A stretch of 64,000 bases of DNA, taken from Oscillospiraceae bacterium (lineage in GTDB: Bacteria; Bacillota; Clostridia; Oscillospirales; Oscillospiraceae). The notes beneath the pieces were generated by a model. It saw nothing but the letters and a program-made list of their open reading frames with translations. It had not been told where the DNA came from and ran no database searches. Position numbers and translations under genes: made by a program. The stretch is taken from NCBI GenBank assembly GCA_902765025.1, contig CACWYC010000002.1, forward strand, positions 45,747 to 109,746, given 5' to 3'. How positions within the stretch are numbered: position 1 is the first letter of the stretch; each line of letters opens with the position of its first letter. This document shows positions 27,922-36,208 of the stretch, one piece after another.

Positions 27922-28569
27922 ATGGTGGCGTATGTGGAAATCGGCGGCGGGAAGATGGACGTGGTGACGGTGCGGGGTGTGGCGCTGCTGCGCTGCCCGG
28001 TGCCGATAGGGCAGGGGTGGCTGGCGAAGTGGCGGCGGCGCCGCCGCTTCCGTGCCCTCCGCCGCCGGGGCATACGCTATGCCATCGTGCCGCCGGAGTA
28101 CGCCGCCGAGGCGGCAAAATGGGCCATCCGCTCTGTGGACCCCTGGCCGGTGCGGCAGATGGCGGGGCTGCGGCTGCTGGAAGGCCGCCGTGGCACCCTG
28201 GCCGCCCTCCGCGCGCCCCGGCTGTCCCCCGCCGTGGAGGAGGCGGCAGTGGCGCTGTGCCGGGGCTTTCGCTATCTGCGCGTGTCCATCCCCGGCGGCG
28301 AGGCGCTGGCCTACGGCCTGCTGCGGCGGTTCGGCGTAGGCGGCGCGCCGCCGGGAGCGGCGGCGCTGACGGTATCCTTCGGCGGCGCCCCGGCGGGGGA
28401 GGAGCTGTGCCTGGGGGAGGACTGCACCCGCTATCAGCAGGCGGTATACGCCCCTGTCGCCGGTCTCGGGCCGCTGCCCCAGTCCGAACCGCTGCTGTAC
28501 GTGCTGTGGCAGGCAGGGGCGGTAAAAGGTGACGAAATCGTGATAAAAAGTATTACTTCCCTGCCTTGA
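27922..28569 (+). CDS. Uncharacterised protein
   Basis: 215-aa protein I do not recognise. It is basic near the N-terminus (KWRRRRRFRALRRRGIRYAIVPPEY), has no signal peptide or clear membrane segment, and ends in DEIVIKSITSLP. Repeated VxxxxLLxxFG-type segments suggest a compact alpha/beta domain. The greA promoter -35 box overlaps its stop codon. It could be a spurious open frame in G+C-rich DNA, but position-3 G+C bias and spacing between real genes favour coding. Confidence 0.55.
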   Translation: MVAYVEIGGGKMDVVTVRGVALLRCPVPIGQGWLAKWRRRRRFRALRRRGIRYAIVPPEYAAEAAKWAIRSVDPWPVRQMAGLRLLEGRRGTLAALRAPRLSPAVEEAAVALCRGFRYLRVSIPGGEALAYGLLRRFGVGGAPPGAAALTVSFGGAPAGEELCLGEDCTRYQQAVYAPVAGLGPLPQSEPLLYVLWQAGAVKGDEIVIKSITSLP

Positions 28570-28594
28570 CAGACGGGGGGAAACTCACTATAAT
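28566..28594 (+). promoter_or_regulatory. greA-lysS promoter
   Basis: TTGACA (28566-28571), 17 bp, TATAAT (28589-28594): a full consensus sigma-A promoter overlapping the previous stop codon. Confidence 0.9.
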
Positions 28595-28645
28595 GCAACG
28601 TGACATGTTATGTGATACTATCGGTAAACGAAAGGAACGAGCACC

Positions 28646-29119
28646 ATGGTGAAAGAATTTAAGATGAGCCAGGCTCGGTATGACGAGCTGAAGCGGGAGC
28701 TGGATTACGACAAGACCACCCGTACCGACGAGATTGCGGAGCTGATTAAGGAGGCCCGCGGCTTCGGTGACCTCAGCGAGAACAGCGAGTACGACGAGGC
28801 CAAGAACGAGCAGGGCAAGCTGTATTCCCGCATCGCGGAGCTGGAGGAGATCCTGCTCCACGCCGTCATCGTGGACGAGGCCGAGGACAGCGATAAGATT
28901 TCCATCGGCGTCAGCGTCACCGTCACCAACCTGGGTAACGGCCAGACCCTGGCCCCCTATAAGATTGTCGGCAGCCAGGAGGCGGACGTGATGAACCGCT
29001 GCATCAGCGAGGATTCCCCCTTCGGCAGCGCCCTCATGGGCCACCGTGCCGGCGACGAAGTGGTGGTGGAGGCCCCCAAGGGCATCATCCGCTATCGCAT
29101 TGACAAGATTGAGCGGTAA
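28646..29119 (+). CDS. greA: Transcription elongation factor GreA
   Basis: 157 aa. The N-terminal coiled coil has the acidic tip (GFGDLSENSEYDEAKNEQ) that enters the polymerase secondary channel and promotes cleavage of backtracked RNA. The C-terminal FKBP-like domain includes SPFGSALMGHRAGDEV. GAAAGGAACGA precedes the ATG. It forms an operon with lysS, 16 bp apart. Confidence 0.97.
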   Translation: MVKEFKMSQARYDELKRELDYDKTTRTDEIAELIKEARGFGDLSENSEYDEAKNEQGKLYSRIAELEEILLHAVIVDEAEDSDKISIGVSVTVTNLGNGQTLAPYKIVGSQEADVMNRCISEDSPFGSALMGHRAGDEVVVEAPKGIIRYRIDKIER

Positions 29120-29135
29120 CGAAAGGAGATCGACC

Positions 29136-30629
29136 ATGGCGGATCAGGTCAACCAGCCTCAGCAGGAGCTGAGCGAGATTTTACGCATTCGGCGGGACAA
29201 GCTGAAGGCGCTCCAGGCCGAGGGCCGGGACCCCTTCACCATCACCCGCTTTGACGTCACCCACCATGCCCAGGACATCAAGGACAACTTCGACGCCCTG
29301 GAGGGCAGCGAGGTGCGTGTGGCGGGCCGCCTCATGTCCAAGCGGGGCATGGGCAAGGTGTCCTTCTGCGATATGCAGGACCGCTCCGGCCGCATCCAGC
29401 TCTACGCCCGCAAGGACGAGATGGACGAGGACGTGTACAAGCGCTTCCAGAAGTTCGACATCGGCGACATCGTCGGCGTGGTGGGCGAGGTGTTCCGCAC
29501 CCAGCGGGGCGAGATGTCCGTCCGCTGCAAGGACATCACCCTTTTGAGCAAGTCCCTCCAGCCCCTGCCCGAGAAGTTCCACGGCCTGCAGGACAAGGAG
29601 CTGCGCTATCGCCAGCGCTATGTGGATTTAATCGTCAACCCCGAGAGCAAGCGGAATTTTGAGATCCGCAGCAAGTTCGTGGCCTATCTGCGCCGGTATC
29701 TGGACAACCTGGGCTTCATGGAGGTGGAGACGCCTGTGCTGAGCCCCATCGCCGGCGGCGCCAACGCCCGGCCCTTCATCACCCACCACAACGCCCAGGA
29801 TATCGACATGTATATGCGTATCGCCACCGAGCTGCACCTGAAGCGGCTCATCGTGGGCGGCTTGGAGCGGGTCTACGAGGTGGGCCGCATCTTCCGCAAC
29901 GAGGGCATGGACACCAAGCACAACCCCGAGTTTACCACCTGCGAGCTGTACCAGGCCTACACCAACCTGGACGGCATGATGGATATTTTGGAGGGCATCC
30001 TCTCCGGCGCCGCCAAGGAGATTCTGGGCACCTACCACGTCCAGTGGCTGGGCCATGACATCGACCTGACCCCCTCCTGGCGCCGCATCACCATGGCCGA
30101 CGCCGTCAAGGACGTCACCGGCGCCGACTTCATGGCCTGCGAGGGCGACGCCGACGCCGCCGTGGCTCTGGCAAAGAGCGTGGGCGTGGATATGGACGGC
30201 GTGGACAAGACCTGGGGCAACGCCCTCTACGAGACCTTCGACCAGAAGGTGGAGGAGACGCTGGTGCAGCCCACCTTCATCACCATGTACCCCGTGGAGG
30301 TCAGCCCCCTGGCCAAGCGCAGCCCCGCCGACCCTCATCTCACCGAGCGCTACGAGATGTTCATCTGCGGCTGCGAGATGGGCAACGCCTTCTCCGAGCT
30401 GAACGACCCCATCGACCAGTACGAGCGCTTCAAGGCCCAGGCGGCCAAGCGGGCCAACGGCGACGAGGAGGCCGACATGATGGACGACGACTTCGTCCTG
30501 GCCCTGGAGTACGGCATGCCCCCCACCGGCGGCCTGGGCTTCGGCATCGACCGCTGCAGCATGATGCTCTGCGGCACCGACTCCATCCGGGACGTGATCC
30601 TGTTCCCCACGATGAAGCCTTTGGATTGA
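29136..30629 (+). CDS. lysS: Lysyl-tRNA synthetase, class II; 3' end supplied by the mobile element
   Basis: 497 aa. An N-terminal OB-fold anticodon-binding domain (VRVAGRLMSKRGMGK) is followed by the class II core: motif 2 RIFRNEGMDTKHNPEFT and motif 3 GGLGFGIDR. The start is the ATG at 29136 after AAAGGAG. The last codons (FPTMKPLD) lie inside the left attachment repeat and differ from the right-hand copy only at synonymous positions. Insertion therefore replaced the end of the gene without changing the protein. The native 3' flank and terminator are now at 42.3 kb. Confidence 0.97.
   Translation: MADQVNQPQQELSEILRIRRDKLKALQAEGRDPFTITRFDVTHHAQDIKDNFDALEGSEVRVAGRLMSKRGMGKVSFCDMQDRSGRIQLYARKDEMDEDVYKRFQKFDIGDIVGVVGEVFRTQRGEMSVRCKDITLLSKSLQPLPEKFHGLQDKELRYRQRYVDLIVNPESKRNFEIRSKFVAYLRRYLDNLGFMEVETPVLSPIAGGANARPFITHHNAQDIDMYMRIATELHLKRLIVGGLERVYEVGRIFRNEGMDTKHNPEFTTCELYQAYTNLDGMMDILEGILSGAAKEILGTYHVQWLGHDIDLTPSWRRITMADAVKDVTGADFMACEGDADAAVALAKSVGVDMDGVDKTWGNALYETFDQKVEETLVQPTFITMYPVEVSPLAKRSPADPHLTERYEMFICGCEMGNAFSELNDPIDQYERFKAQAAKRANGDEEADMMDDDFVLALEYGMPPTGGLGFGIDRCSMMLCGTDSIRDVILFPTMKPLD
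30603..30629 (+). repeat. attL, lysS 3' end, element version
   Basis: TTCCCCACG-ATGAAGCC-TTTGGATTGA; matches 42261-42287 except at four wobble positions. Identical blocks shared by both are TTCCCCAC and ATGAAGCC, the likely crossover region. Confidence 0.85.
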
Positions 30630-30673
30630 AAAACGGCTTGATAAAGCGGTTTTCAGCGGGTCGGGAGCAAAAC

Positions 30674-30694
30674 TTACGACCAATTTACGACCAA
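30674..30694 (+). repeat. Left-end integrase arm-site candidates
   Basis: TTACGACCAA at 30674 and again at 30685, 11 bp apart, i.e. on one helix face. The same decamer family recurs three times at the right end. Confidence 0.65.
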
Positions 30695-30720
30695 ACAAAG
30701 GGAACACGCTCGAAACAATG

Positions 30721-30756
30721 CCCCGACAGCCTCACGGCTGCCGGGGCTGTATTTTT
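30721..30756 (+). terminator. Terminator inside the left end
   Basis: CCCCGACAG and CTGCCGGGG pair (one mismatch), followed by CTGTATTTTTA. It could now terminate the greA-lysS transcript in place of the displaced native terminator. Confidence 0.65.
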
Positions 30757-30841
30757 ATGGAATAGAACAGGATGACACATAGTGGAACACAACAATATTT
30801 TGTGGTATAGGCCGGATTGAAAGCGGTTTATATGCCAGATG

Positions 30842-30870
30842 TTGACACAGCTGGAAATCTGAGGTATAAT
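30842..30870 (+). promoter_or_regulatory. Consensus promoter of the element's leader/XRE unit
   Basis: TTGACA (30842-30847), 17 bp, TATAAT (30865-30870). The following ~235 nt to the leader ORF contain small hairpins (GCCGC...GCGGC at about 30907) but no gene I can support. Confidence 0.85.
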
Positions 30871-31048
30871 AATCAGGCATCCACAAATAAAAAATAGATG
30901 GAAAAATTTAGTAAGAGCCGCTTGTGCGGCAAAAAGGAAAAAATGGGCGTAAACCCTTCGGGGCGTCCGAATAAGTGCGAGGACAAGCGCTGTTTTATAC
31001 CCTCGCAAGACGGAAAACTCTTTTCACGATTGTGGTTTTGCGCGTCGG

Positions 31049-31071
31049 AGGTGGATAGATTCTATTCACCT
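31049..31071 (+). promoter_or_regulatory. Near-perfect 23-bp palindrome in the leader
   Basis: AGGTGGATAGA-TTC-TATTCACCT reads almost identically on both strands. It may be an operator or an RNA hairpin. Confidence 0.5.
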
Positions 31072-31094
31072 GTTTCTATGCGTATATCACGAAA

Positions 31095-31172
31095 GGAGGT
31101 GGTCGTATGGCAGTTGTGCTTTTACAGCATTTCGGCTTTCTGACCCCGCAATATTATCAGCGGACCACCTCC
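31095..31172 (+). promoter_or_regulatory. Inverted repeat that can mask the leader ORF ribosome-binding site
   Basis: GGAGGTGGTC (31095-31104), containing the Shine-Dalgarno of the 27-aa ORF, is perfectly complementary to GACCACCTCC (31163-31172) inside that ORF. Ribosome position on the ORF would decide whether the pairing forms. Confidence 0.65.
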
Positions 31173-31190
31173 GACTCCAAACCCGTCTGA
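31107..31190 (+). CDS. 27-aa leader ORF
   Basis: Begins MAVVLLQHFGFL and ends SKPV. It has an optimal Shine-Dalgarno (AAAGGAGGTGG) 7 bp before the ATG, far better than that of the next gene, which begins 16 bp after its stop. The peptide is not recognisable. Its position between a consensus promoter and the XRE regulator, and the masking repeat, suggest a regulatory leader peptide, although a small functional protein cannot be excluded. Confidence 0.55.
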   Translation: MAVVLLQHFGFLTPQYYQRTTSDSKPV

Positions 31191-31206
31191 AGGTTAATGA
31201 GGGTCG

Positions 31207-31605
31207 ATGTTACCAAGCTCCATCTGGAAGCAGACGGAGCAGAGCCCTCAACCGACCGAAGAGACATTCACAAGTTTGGTTAAACGGAACATGGATGCAA
31301 AGCACATGCATGCCGCGGAGCTTGCCTGTAAGAGCGGGCTCTCCAAGGCTACAGTGAGCCGCATTCTTAGTAACAAAGCAAGCCGCCGCAAAAACGGCGA
31401 GACAGTACCTTATCGCGCAACGGTTCGTGTTGTCACGGCGATTGCGATAGGCCTTGGATTGGGCAAATCTGACTGGGAGCGTTTAATGGATGCAGCGTTC
31501 CCGGAACGCCGGGTTTGGTTCGAGGCGCTGGACAATCACCTGAACATTATTGCCACGAACACGCGCTTAGAAGAAGAGGGCCTCCCTATACTGGGAGACG
31601 CCTAA
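31207..31605 (+). CDS. XRE-type helix-turn-helix regulator
   Basis: 132 aa. A helix-turn-helix domain is seen around residues 30-60 (HAAELACKSGLSKATVSRIL), followed by an extension with IAIGLGLGKSDWERLMDAAFP. Such proteins commonly control excision and transfer of integrative elements. The Shine-Dalgarno is weak (GAAGG or GAGGG), so translation may be coupled to the leader ORF. It is the only DNA-binding regulator of the element apart from Xis, and hence the first candidate for binding the palindromes at 31049, 37727 and 40806. Confidence 0.75.
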   Translation: MLPSSIWKQTEQSPQPTEETFTSLVKRNMDAKHMHAAELACKSGLSKATVSRILSNKASRRKNGETVPYRATVRVVTAIAIGLGLGKSDWERLMDAAFPERRVWFEALDNHLNIIATNTRLEEEGLPILGDA

Positions 31606-31616
31606 ACGCAAAGCGC

Positions 31617-31654
31617 CGCCATCCTGTACAGCGGGGATGGCGGTATTTTGTTTT
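31617..31654 (+). terminator. Terminator after the XRE gene
   Basis: CCGCCATCC pairs with GGATGGCGG, followed by TATTTTGTTTT. Confidence 0.85.
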
Positions 31655-31734
31655 ACGGATGATTGCATGTTTATGTGATGTCTATCTCGTCCCGCACGGG
31701 AGGCAGCAGTTCAGCTGGGAGGATGATAAAATAT

Positions 31735-31763
31735 TTGAATCCGGCGGCGAGTTGTGATATACT
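31735..31763 (+). promoter_or_regulatory. Upstream promoter of the surface-protein genes
   Basis: TTGAAT (31735-31740), 17 bp, TATACT (31758-31763). Confidence 0.65.
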
Positions 31764-31831
31764 TCAAGATAACAGTTACCATGGGCGGGATGTAGGCTCG
31801 CTGGTGGGGCGAAAAATGGGATGGAAAGGGG

Positions 31832-31861
31832 TTGACGGGCTATGGCGAGGCGGCGGATAAT
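31832..31861 (+). promoter_or_regulatory. Second promoter, abutting the tetranucleotide tract
   Basis: TTGACG (31832-31837), 18 bp, GATAAT (31856-31861). Transcription would start inside the (GTCA)7 tract that begins 3 bp downstream. Confidence 0.55.
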
Positions 31862-31863
31862 TT

Positions 31864-31891
31864 GTCAGTCAGTCAGTCAGTCAGTCAGTCA
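31864..31891 (+). repeat. (GTCA)7 simple sequence repeat
   Basis: Seven perfect GTCA units between the promoters and the first surface-protein gene. Tracts of this kind change length by slipped-strand mispairing. It is non-coding here, so any effect would be on transcription start or leader structure. Confidence 0.95.
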
Positions 31892-31930
31892 GCAGGTAAA
31901 GACTGCCCTTTTCGTCAAACTTATCGAATA

Positions 31931-31970
31931 GGCGTAGTGCGCTCTTTTTGGGGACGCGCTGCGCCTTTTT
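31931..31970 (+). terminator. Terminator-like hairpin in the leader of the surface-protein gene
   Basis: GGCGTAGTGCGC pairs imperfectly with GCGCTGCGCC, directly followed by TTTTT. It lies after the (GTCA)7 tract and about 125 bp before the start codon, so it could act as an attenuator. Confidence 0.5.
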
Positions 31971-32095
31971 GCGTCCTTATTCATAAGGGGAAGGCTGCGT
32001 GATTGTCCCCATTGGACGGGGGCAACGGCCTTCTCTACGCCTGCAAACCAGTACACTATCGCCGCACGGACAGGCGGCGCGAAAGGAGTAAACCT

Positions 32096-35000
32096 ATGAA
32101 ACACAAAACAAGAACAAAAGCCCTAAGCTGGCTGCTCAGCCTTGCGCTGATGCTGTCGCTCGTGCCGGGGATGAGTATGACGGCAATGGCGGATTCCGAG
32201 GTTTCCTATCAGGAAGGCTCTTGGAGCAGCAATTCCGTGGCGTTCACAGCCAAGACAGCAGCAAATCCGACAACGCTTGCAAATGATACAACCGCGTGGG
32301 GAAACGGGAATTGGTATGTTGTACCTGCCGGCGGGGTCACAATCTCAACCCGCATCACCGTCACAGGCACGGCAAATCTAATCCTTACGGACGGCACCAC
32401 ACTTACCGCATCAAAGGGCATTACGGTTGCAGACGGCAATGCTTTGAACATCTACGCTCAGAGCGAGGGTGATACCGCAGGTTCCCTGCAAATTAACAGT
32501 GTTGACGCTTATAACGCGGGCATCGGCGGAGAATACGATAATAAAAATGCCGGCACGGTGAACATTCACGGGGGAAAAATTAACACTAAGGGTGGTGGCA
32601 ATGATGCAGGCATCGGCGGTTGTTGGGATGGCAATGGCGGCAATATTACTATTTATGGAGGCACCGTTGATGCCGAAGGAGGCAAATATGCTGCGGGCAT
32701 CGGCGGCGGTCAACCGGGCGAAACCGGTGGAAACGGCGGAACAGTAACCATTTATGGAGGCACGGTCACCGCCAAAGGTAGCACTGATGGAGGTGCGGGC
32801 ATCGGTGGAGGTGCTACCGGAGGAAATGGTGGCAACGTGACCATCAACGGCGGCACGGTCATTGCTACAGGCGGCCCGACCAATGCTTATGGCTGCGGTA
32901 GTATGGGCATTGGTGGCGTTTGCGGAAAGGAAAAAAAACAGGGAATGCCTGATCCAGATCATCCTGAAAATAATTATACTATTACACCTCCTGAAAACGG
33001 CTCACTGACCGTTAATAACGGTCTCAAGGTCTATGGCGGGAACAGCGCCGATCCTACGACAGAGATTACATCGGAGCAGTTGAATGAAATTTACGCTGAG
33101 AATTATAACAAAACTGATGTATATCGGTACATGATTGTGAAAGCGCCGCCTCACACCCATAACTTCACCTACTCCGCCAACGGCGCGACCATCACCGCGA
33201 CGTGCAGTGCGGACGGTTGCGCGCTGCCGGTGAATGGCGGCAAGCACACCGCCACGCTGACCATCGCCGCGCCCCAGCACACCGCCGTTGGCGATGATAA
33301 GAGCGAAGACGCGCAGATCACAGACGAAAACCAGCTCAAAGGCTCTGCGACTGTCAGTTACTACTCGACGGACGCGGACAGCAATAAGACCGGCAACGCG
33401 CTGACCAGCGCACCCACGGATGCAGGGACATATTGGGCGGAAATCACGCTGACCAATGGAGGCAGCGGCGCAAACGACAGCGCCACCGCCCATGTGGTGT
33501 ATTCGATTACCAACCCCGATTACACCGTTACCCTGCCGACAGGCTTAACTGGCGGCACCGTTGCGGCGGACAAGACTTCCGCGAAGTTTGGCGAGACGGT
33601 CACGTTGACCATCACGCCCAACAACGGCTTTACTATCAAAACGGTCAAGTACAACGATACGGCTATTACTGTTGACGAGGGCGGGTACAGTTTCACCATG
33701 CCCGCAGCCAACGTCACCGTGAGCGCGGAGTTTGAGGGACAGCCCTTCGATGTAACGATCTCAAATGCAATCACTGGCGGTACAGTAGCAGTATCGAGCG
33801 CGTTGGATAATGGTAAGGCGAGAGCAGGAAGCGAGGTCACGCTGACCGTGGCCCCTGCTGCTGGTTATCAGCTTGAAACGCTCAAATACAACAATACGGC
33901 CATCACGGCGAGTAATGGTGTATACAAATTCACCATGCCCGCCGAGGCCGTCACCGTTTCTGCAACGTTTGCAGGGAAAGACACTACCGTTAATCTCAAC
34001 AATGTGACAGGCGGCAGTTCGACCTGCACCGCTTCGCTGCTGGACAGCGATTACAAGACAGTGCCTTCGCTGACCAAAAAGGCAGGCGAGGAATTTATCC
34101 TGAGCATCAACAAGGACGAGGCTCACTCCTACAAAGTTTCGTTCAGCTCCGGCTCTCCCGTAAGTATGAGAGGTTTCAGCGTAGACGATTACAAAGACTA
34201 CATCAATAGCACTAAGAGCGAATCTTTGAACACATCTTTGTATTGGGTCACGATGCCCGGCGTGAACGCTGACACCGTAAACATGACGGTTACTTTCGCA
34301 ACGGCTAAAACCTTTACCATTCTGTATAAGCCCACGACAAGCGCTAACGAGGTTTGGGCCAAGTTCGGTTATACAGAAAGCAATGAGGACAAATTGGTCA
34401 CGGCAAAAATGAGTAAAGATGCCGCCATGGGAAATGTGACTGTCTGGTCTTTGAAGATGTCGGCGGCGTTCAACCCGGATAAGATTGCGTTTGCCACTTC
34501 CGAGAGCGCGGCTGAATCTGCGGCTACGCAGCCCGCCACTGTCAGTACAACTGACAGTTGGAGCAATATCACAGGCGGTCAATATCTTATCATCGGTAAC
34601 AACGCCAAGACCGTTATCGCGGCTTTCACTGGCGATAGCGACTCCGCAAATGTTGACAGAGAAGCAACGGTAATCAGCATAGGCGATAACGCGGAGTATC
34701 AGATCGCTATTTGCGCCTCTGGCGGAAGCGGCAGCGTAACGACGCCCGCGGCTCCTACGAAAGCGGGTTATGATTTTGTCGCATGGAGAGGTTACGAGGG
34801 AATCACGGAAAAAGACTATGCGGCAAATACGCAGATCAGCGTGAACGAGAATATGGCCTTTTCCGCTGTCTGGCGGCCTTCCAACCCGAACGTCAAGCTG
34901 AACCTCAACGGCGGTACGGGTATTGACAACACCAAATTTACTGTAACCTACGATACCACGCTGCCGTCTTTGACGCCCGTCAAATCCGGCTATTCCTTCG

Positions 35001-36178
35001 CCGGTTGGAGCATTGCCAAGGACGTCACGGAGGACGGCAAGGTCTATACCAATGGAGCACCGTTCGACACCGGCACGAAGATCACCGCCGATCTGGAACT
35101 GACCGCGCAGTGGAAGCACGTTCACGCCTACGGATATGTCCAGATTGAAGCCGTTCACTCGCTGGCTACAAAATATGCGGCATACGCGCCTTATCTTCAT
35201 ATTAAAATCTGCGGCTGCGGCGATGTGGATTTGGAGGCTCACAGCCTCAACAGCGACGGCGTGTGCGCCTGCGGATATGGCAAGTCCGGCGACACTCCGA
35301 CAAGTGCTACTCTGGATGTTTCCTATGTAAGACAATCGGACAACCATACTATGATGGCAGAACTGCCGGAGACTGTTGCGGCAGATTCGGAGGTGTCCGT
35401 GTCCGCGCCGGGCAAGTGGGGTAATCTGACATTCTCCAAATGGCAGTATAAAGCAGAAGGAGACACCGACTGGACAGATGCTGGAGCTTATAAGATGATG
35501 TCCTTCGTCATTCCCGGCAATATGGAGATGCGCGCGCTTTACGTCAATGCTACCACGGTACCGGAGGTAAGCATGAGCGCAACCACTTATGAGACGACAG
35601 CCTCTGACGGCAATCTCTATGACAGCATCCTGTTCCAGATGAACTACAAGCTCCCGGACGGTTATACCTATGTGGACGCGGGCGTCAGGTCCGGTGACAA
35701 TGCGGGTATCTCCTATTATGAATTGAAAGAAAGAACGGCCACAATGGATGCCGAAGCGAAGGCAATCACTTATAGTCTCGCCGCGGCGATGAGTGTCCTT
35801 AGCGGAGAACTTACGACGTTTGATACTTCTGGAACGGAACAGTATTATGCGAAGCGCGAGAACAGCGTGCTGGACGAAAGCGAAATGACAGCAGCAAAGC
35901 TCGGCGAGTATATGTACCAGAGCAAGCCGATCAACATTAAAGATCCTCCGCTCTACTGGAATTACAAACCCACGGTCACGGGACAGAGTGGCTCGATCAA
36001 CGCGCTCACACCCGTGGGCTTCGCCCAAAGGAACAACGGCGATCATTACATCTACGCCATCGCATATCTGACGTACAAGGACAGCTCTGGAACAACCCAT
36101 ACGATCTACACGCCCGCTCTGGCTACTACTCTGAATGGGATTTCTTCGGCTGGAACCGTTAGCAAAAGCGGTTCGTAA
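32096..36178 (+). CDS. Large secreted surface/adhesin-like protein
   Basis: 1360 aa from the ATG at 32096 (GAAAGGAG upstream); the longer frame has no support. The signal peptide is likely cleaved after ...TAMA (~32). A Gly-rich region (~85-270) has five AGIGG/MGIGG-type repeats with TVNIHGG, NITIYGG and TVTIYGG strands, suggesting a parallel beta-helix. Two or three ~75-residue bacterial repeat modules ending in YSFTMPAANVTVSAEF or similar follow (~470-640). An InlB-type repeat (SFAGWSIAKD...LTAQW) lies near 950-1010. No LPxTG or C-terminal membrane helix is present. It may attach non-covalently or pair with the next protein. Confidence 0.8.
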   Translation: MKHKTRTKALSWLLSLALMLSLVPGMSMTAMADSEVSYQEGSWSSNSVAFTAKTAANPTTLANDTTAWGNGNWYVVPAGGVTISTRITVTGTANLILTDGTTLTASKGITVADGNALNIYAQSEGDTAGSLQINSVDAYNAGIGGEYDNKNAGTVNIHGGKINTKGGGNDAGIGGCWDGNGGNITIYGGTVDAEGGKYAAGIGGGQPGETGGNGGTVTIYGGTVTAKGSTDGGAGIGGGATGGNGGNVTINGGTVIATGGPTNAYGCGSMGIGGVCGKEKKQGMPDPDHPENNYTITPPENGSLTVNNGLKVYGGNSADPTTEITSEQLNEIYAENYNKTDVYRYMIVKAPPHTHNFTYSANGATITATCSADGCALPVNGGKHTATLTIAAPQHTAVGDDKSEDAQITDENQLKGSATVSYYSTDADSNKTGNALTSAPTDAGTYWAEITLTNGGSGANDSATAHVVYSITNPDYTVTLPTGLTGGTVAADKTSAKFGETVTLTITPNNGFTIKTVKYNDTAITVDEGGYSFTMPAANVTVSAEFEGQPFDVTISNAITGGTVAVSSALDNGKARAGSEVTLTVAPAAGYQLETLKYNNTAITASNGVYKFTMPAEAVTVSATFAGKDTTVNLNNVTGGSSTCTASLLDSDYKTVPSLTKKAGEEFILSINKDEAHSYKVSFSSGSPVSMRGFSVDDYKDYINSTKSESLNTSLYWVTMPGVNADTVNMTVTFATAKTFTILYKPTTSANEVWAKFGYTESNEDKLVTAKMSKDAAMGNVTVWSLKMSAAFNPDKIAFATSESAAESAATQPATVSTTDSWSNITGGQYLIIGNNAKTVIAAFTGDSDSANVDREATVISIGDNAEYQIAICASGGSGSVTTPAAPTKAGYDFVAWRGYEGITEKDYAANTQISVNENMAFSAVWRPSNPNVKLNLNGGTGIDNTKFTVTYDTTLPSLTPVKSGYSFAGWSIAKDVTEDGKVYTNGAPFDTGTKITADLELTAQWKHVHAYGYVQIEAVHSLATKYAAYAPYLHIKICGCGDVDLEAHSLNSDGVCACGYGKSGDTPTSATLDVSYVRQSDNHTMMAELPETVAADSEVSVSAPGKWGNLTFSKWQYKAEGDTDWTDAGAYKMMSFVIPGNMEMRALYVNATTVPEVSMSATTYETTASDGNLYDSILFQMNYKLPDGYTYVDAGVRSGDNAGISYYELKERTATMDAEAKAITYSLAAAMSVLSGELTTFDTSGTEQYYAKRENSVLDESEMTAAKLGEYMYQSKPINIKDPPLYWNYKPTVTGQSGSINALTPVGFAQRNNGDHYIYAIAYLTYKDSSGTTHTIYTPALATTLNGISSAGTVSKSGS

Positions 36179-36208
36179 CGCATGGACTGGGAAAGGAGGA
36201 AAGAACCT

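Noticed and set aside
30898..31143. 81-codon ORF right after the element's first promoter
   Set aside because: No Shine-Dalgarno, odd composition, and it overlaps the well-supported 27-aa ORF and two palindromes; the stretch is better explained as a structured leader.
31663..31860. 65-codon ORF upstream of the (GTCA)7 tract
   Set aside because: No ribosome-binding site, and both candidate promoters of the surface genes lie inside it.
31892..32095. Cyclic di-GMP or other known riboswitch in the surface-protein leader
   Set aside because: Hairpins are present, but I could not match conserved core nucleotides of any riboswitch class.
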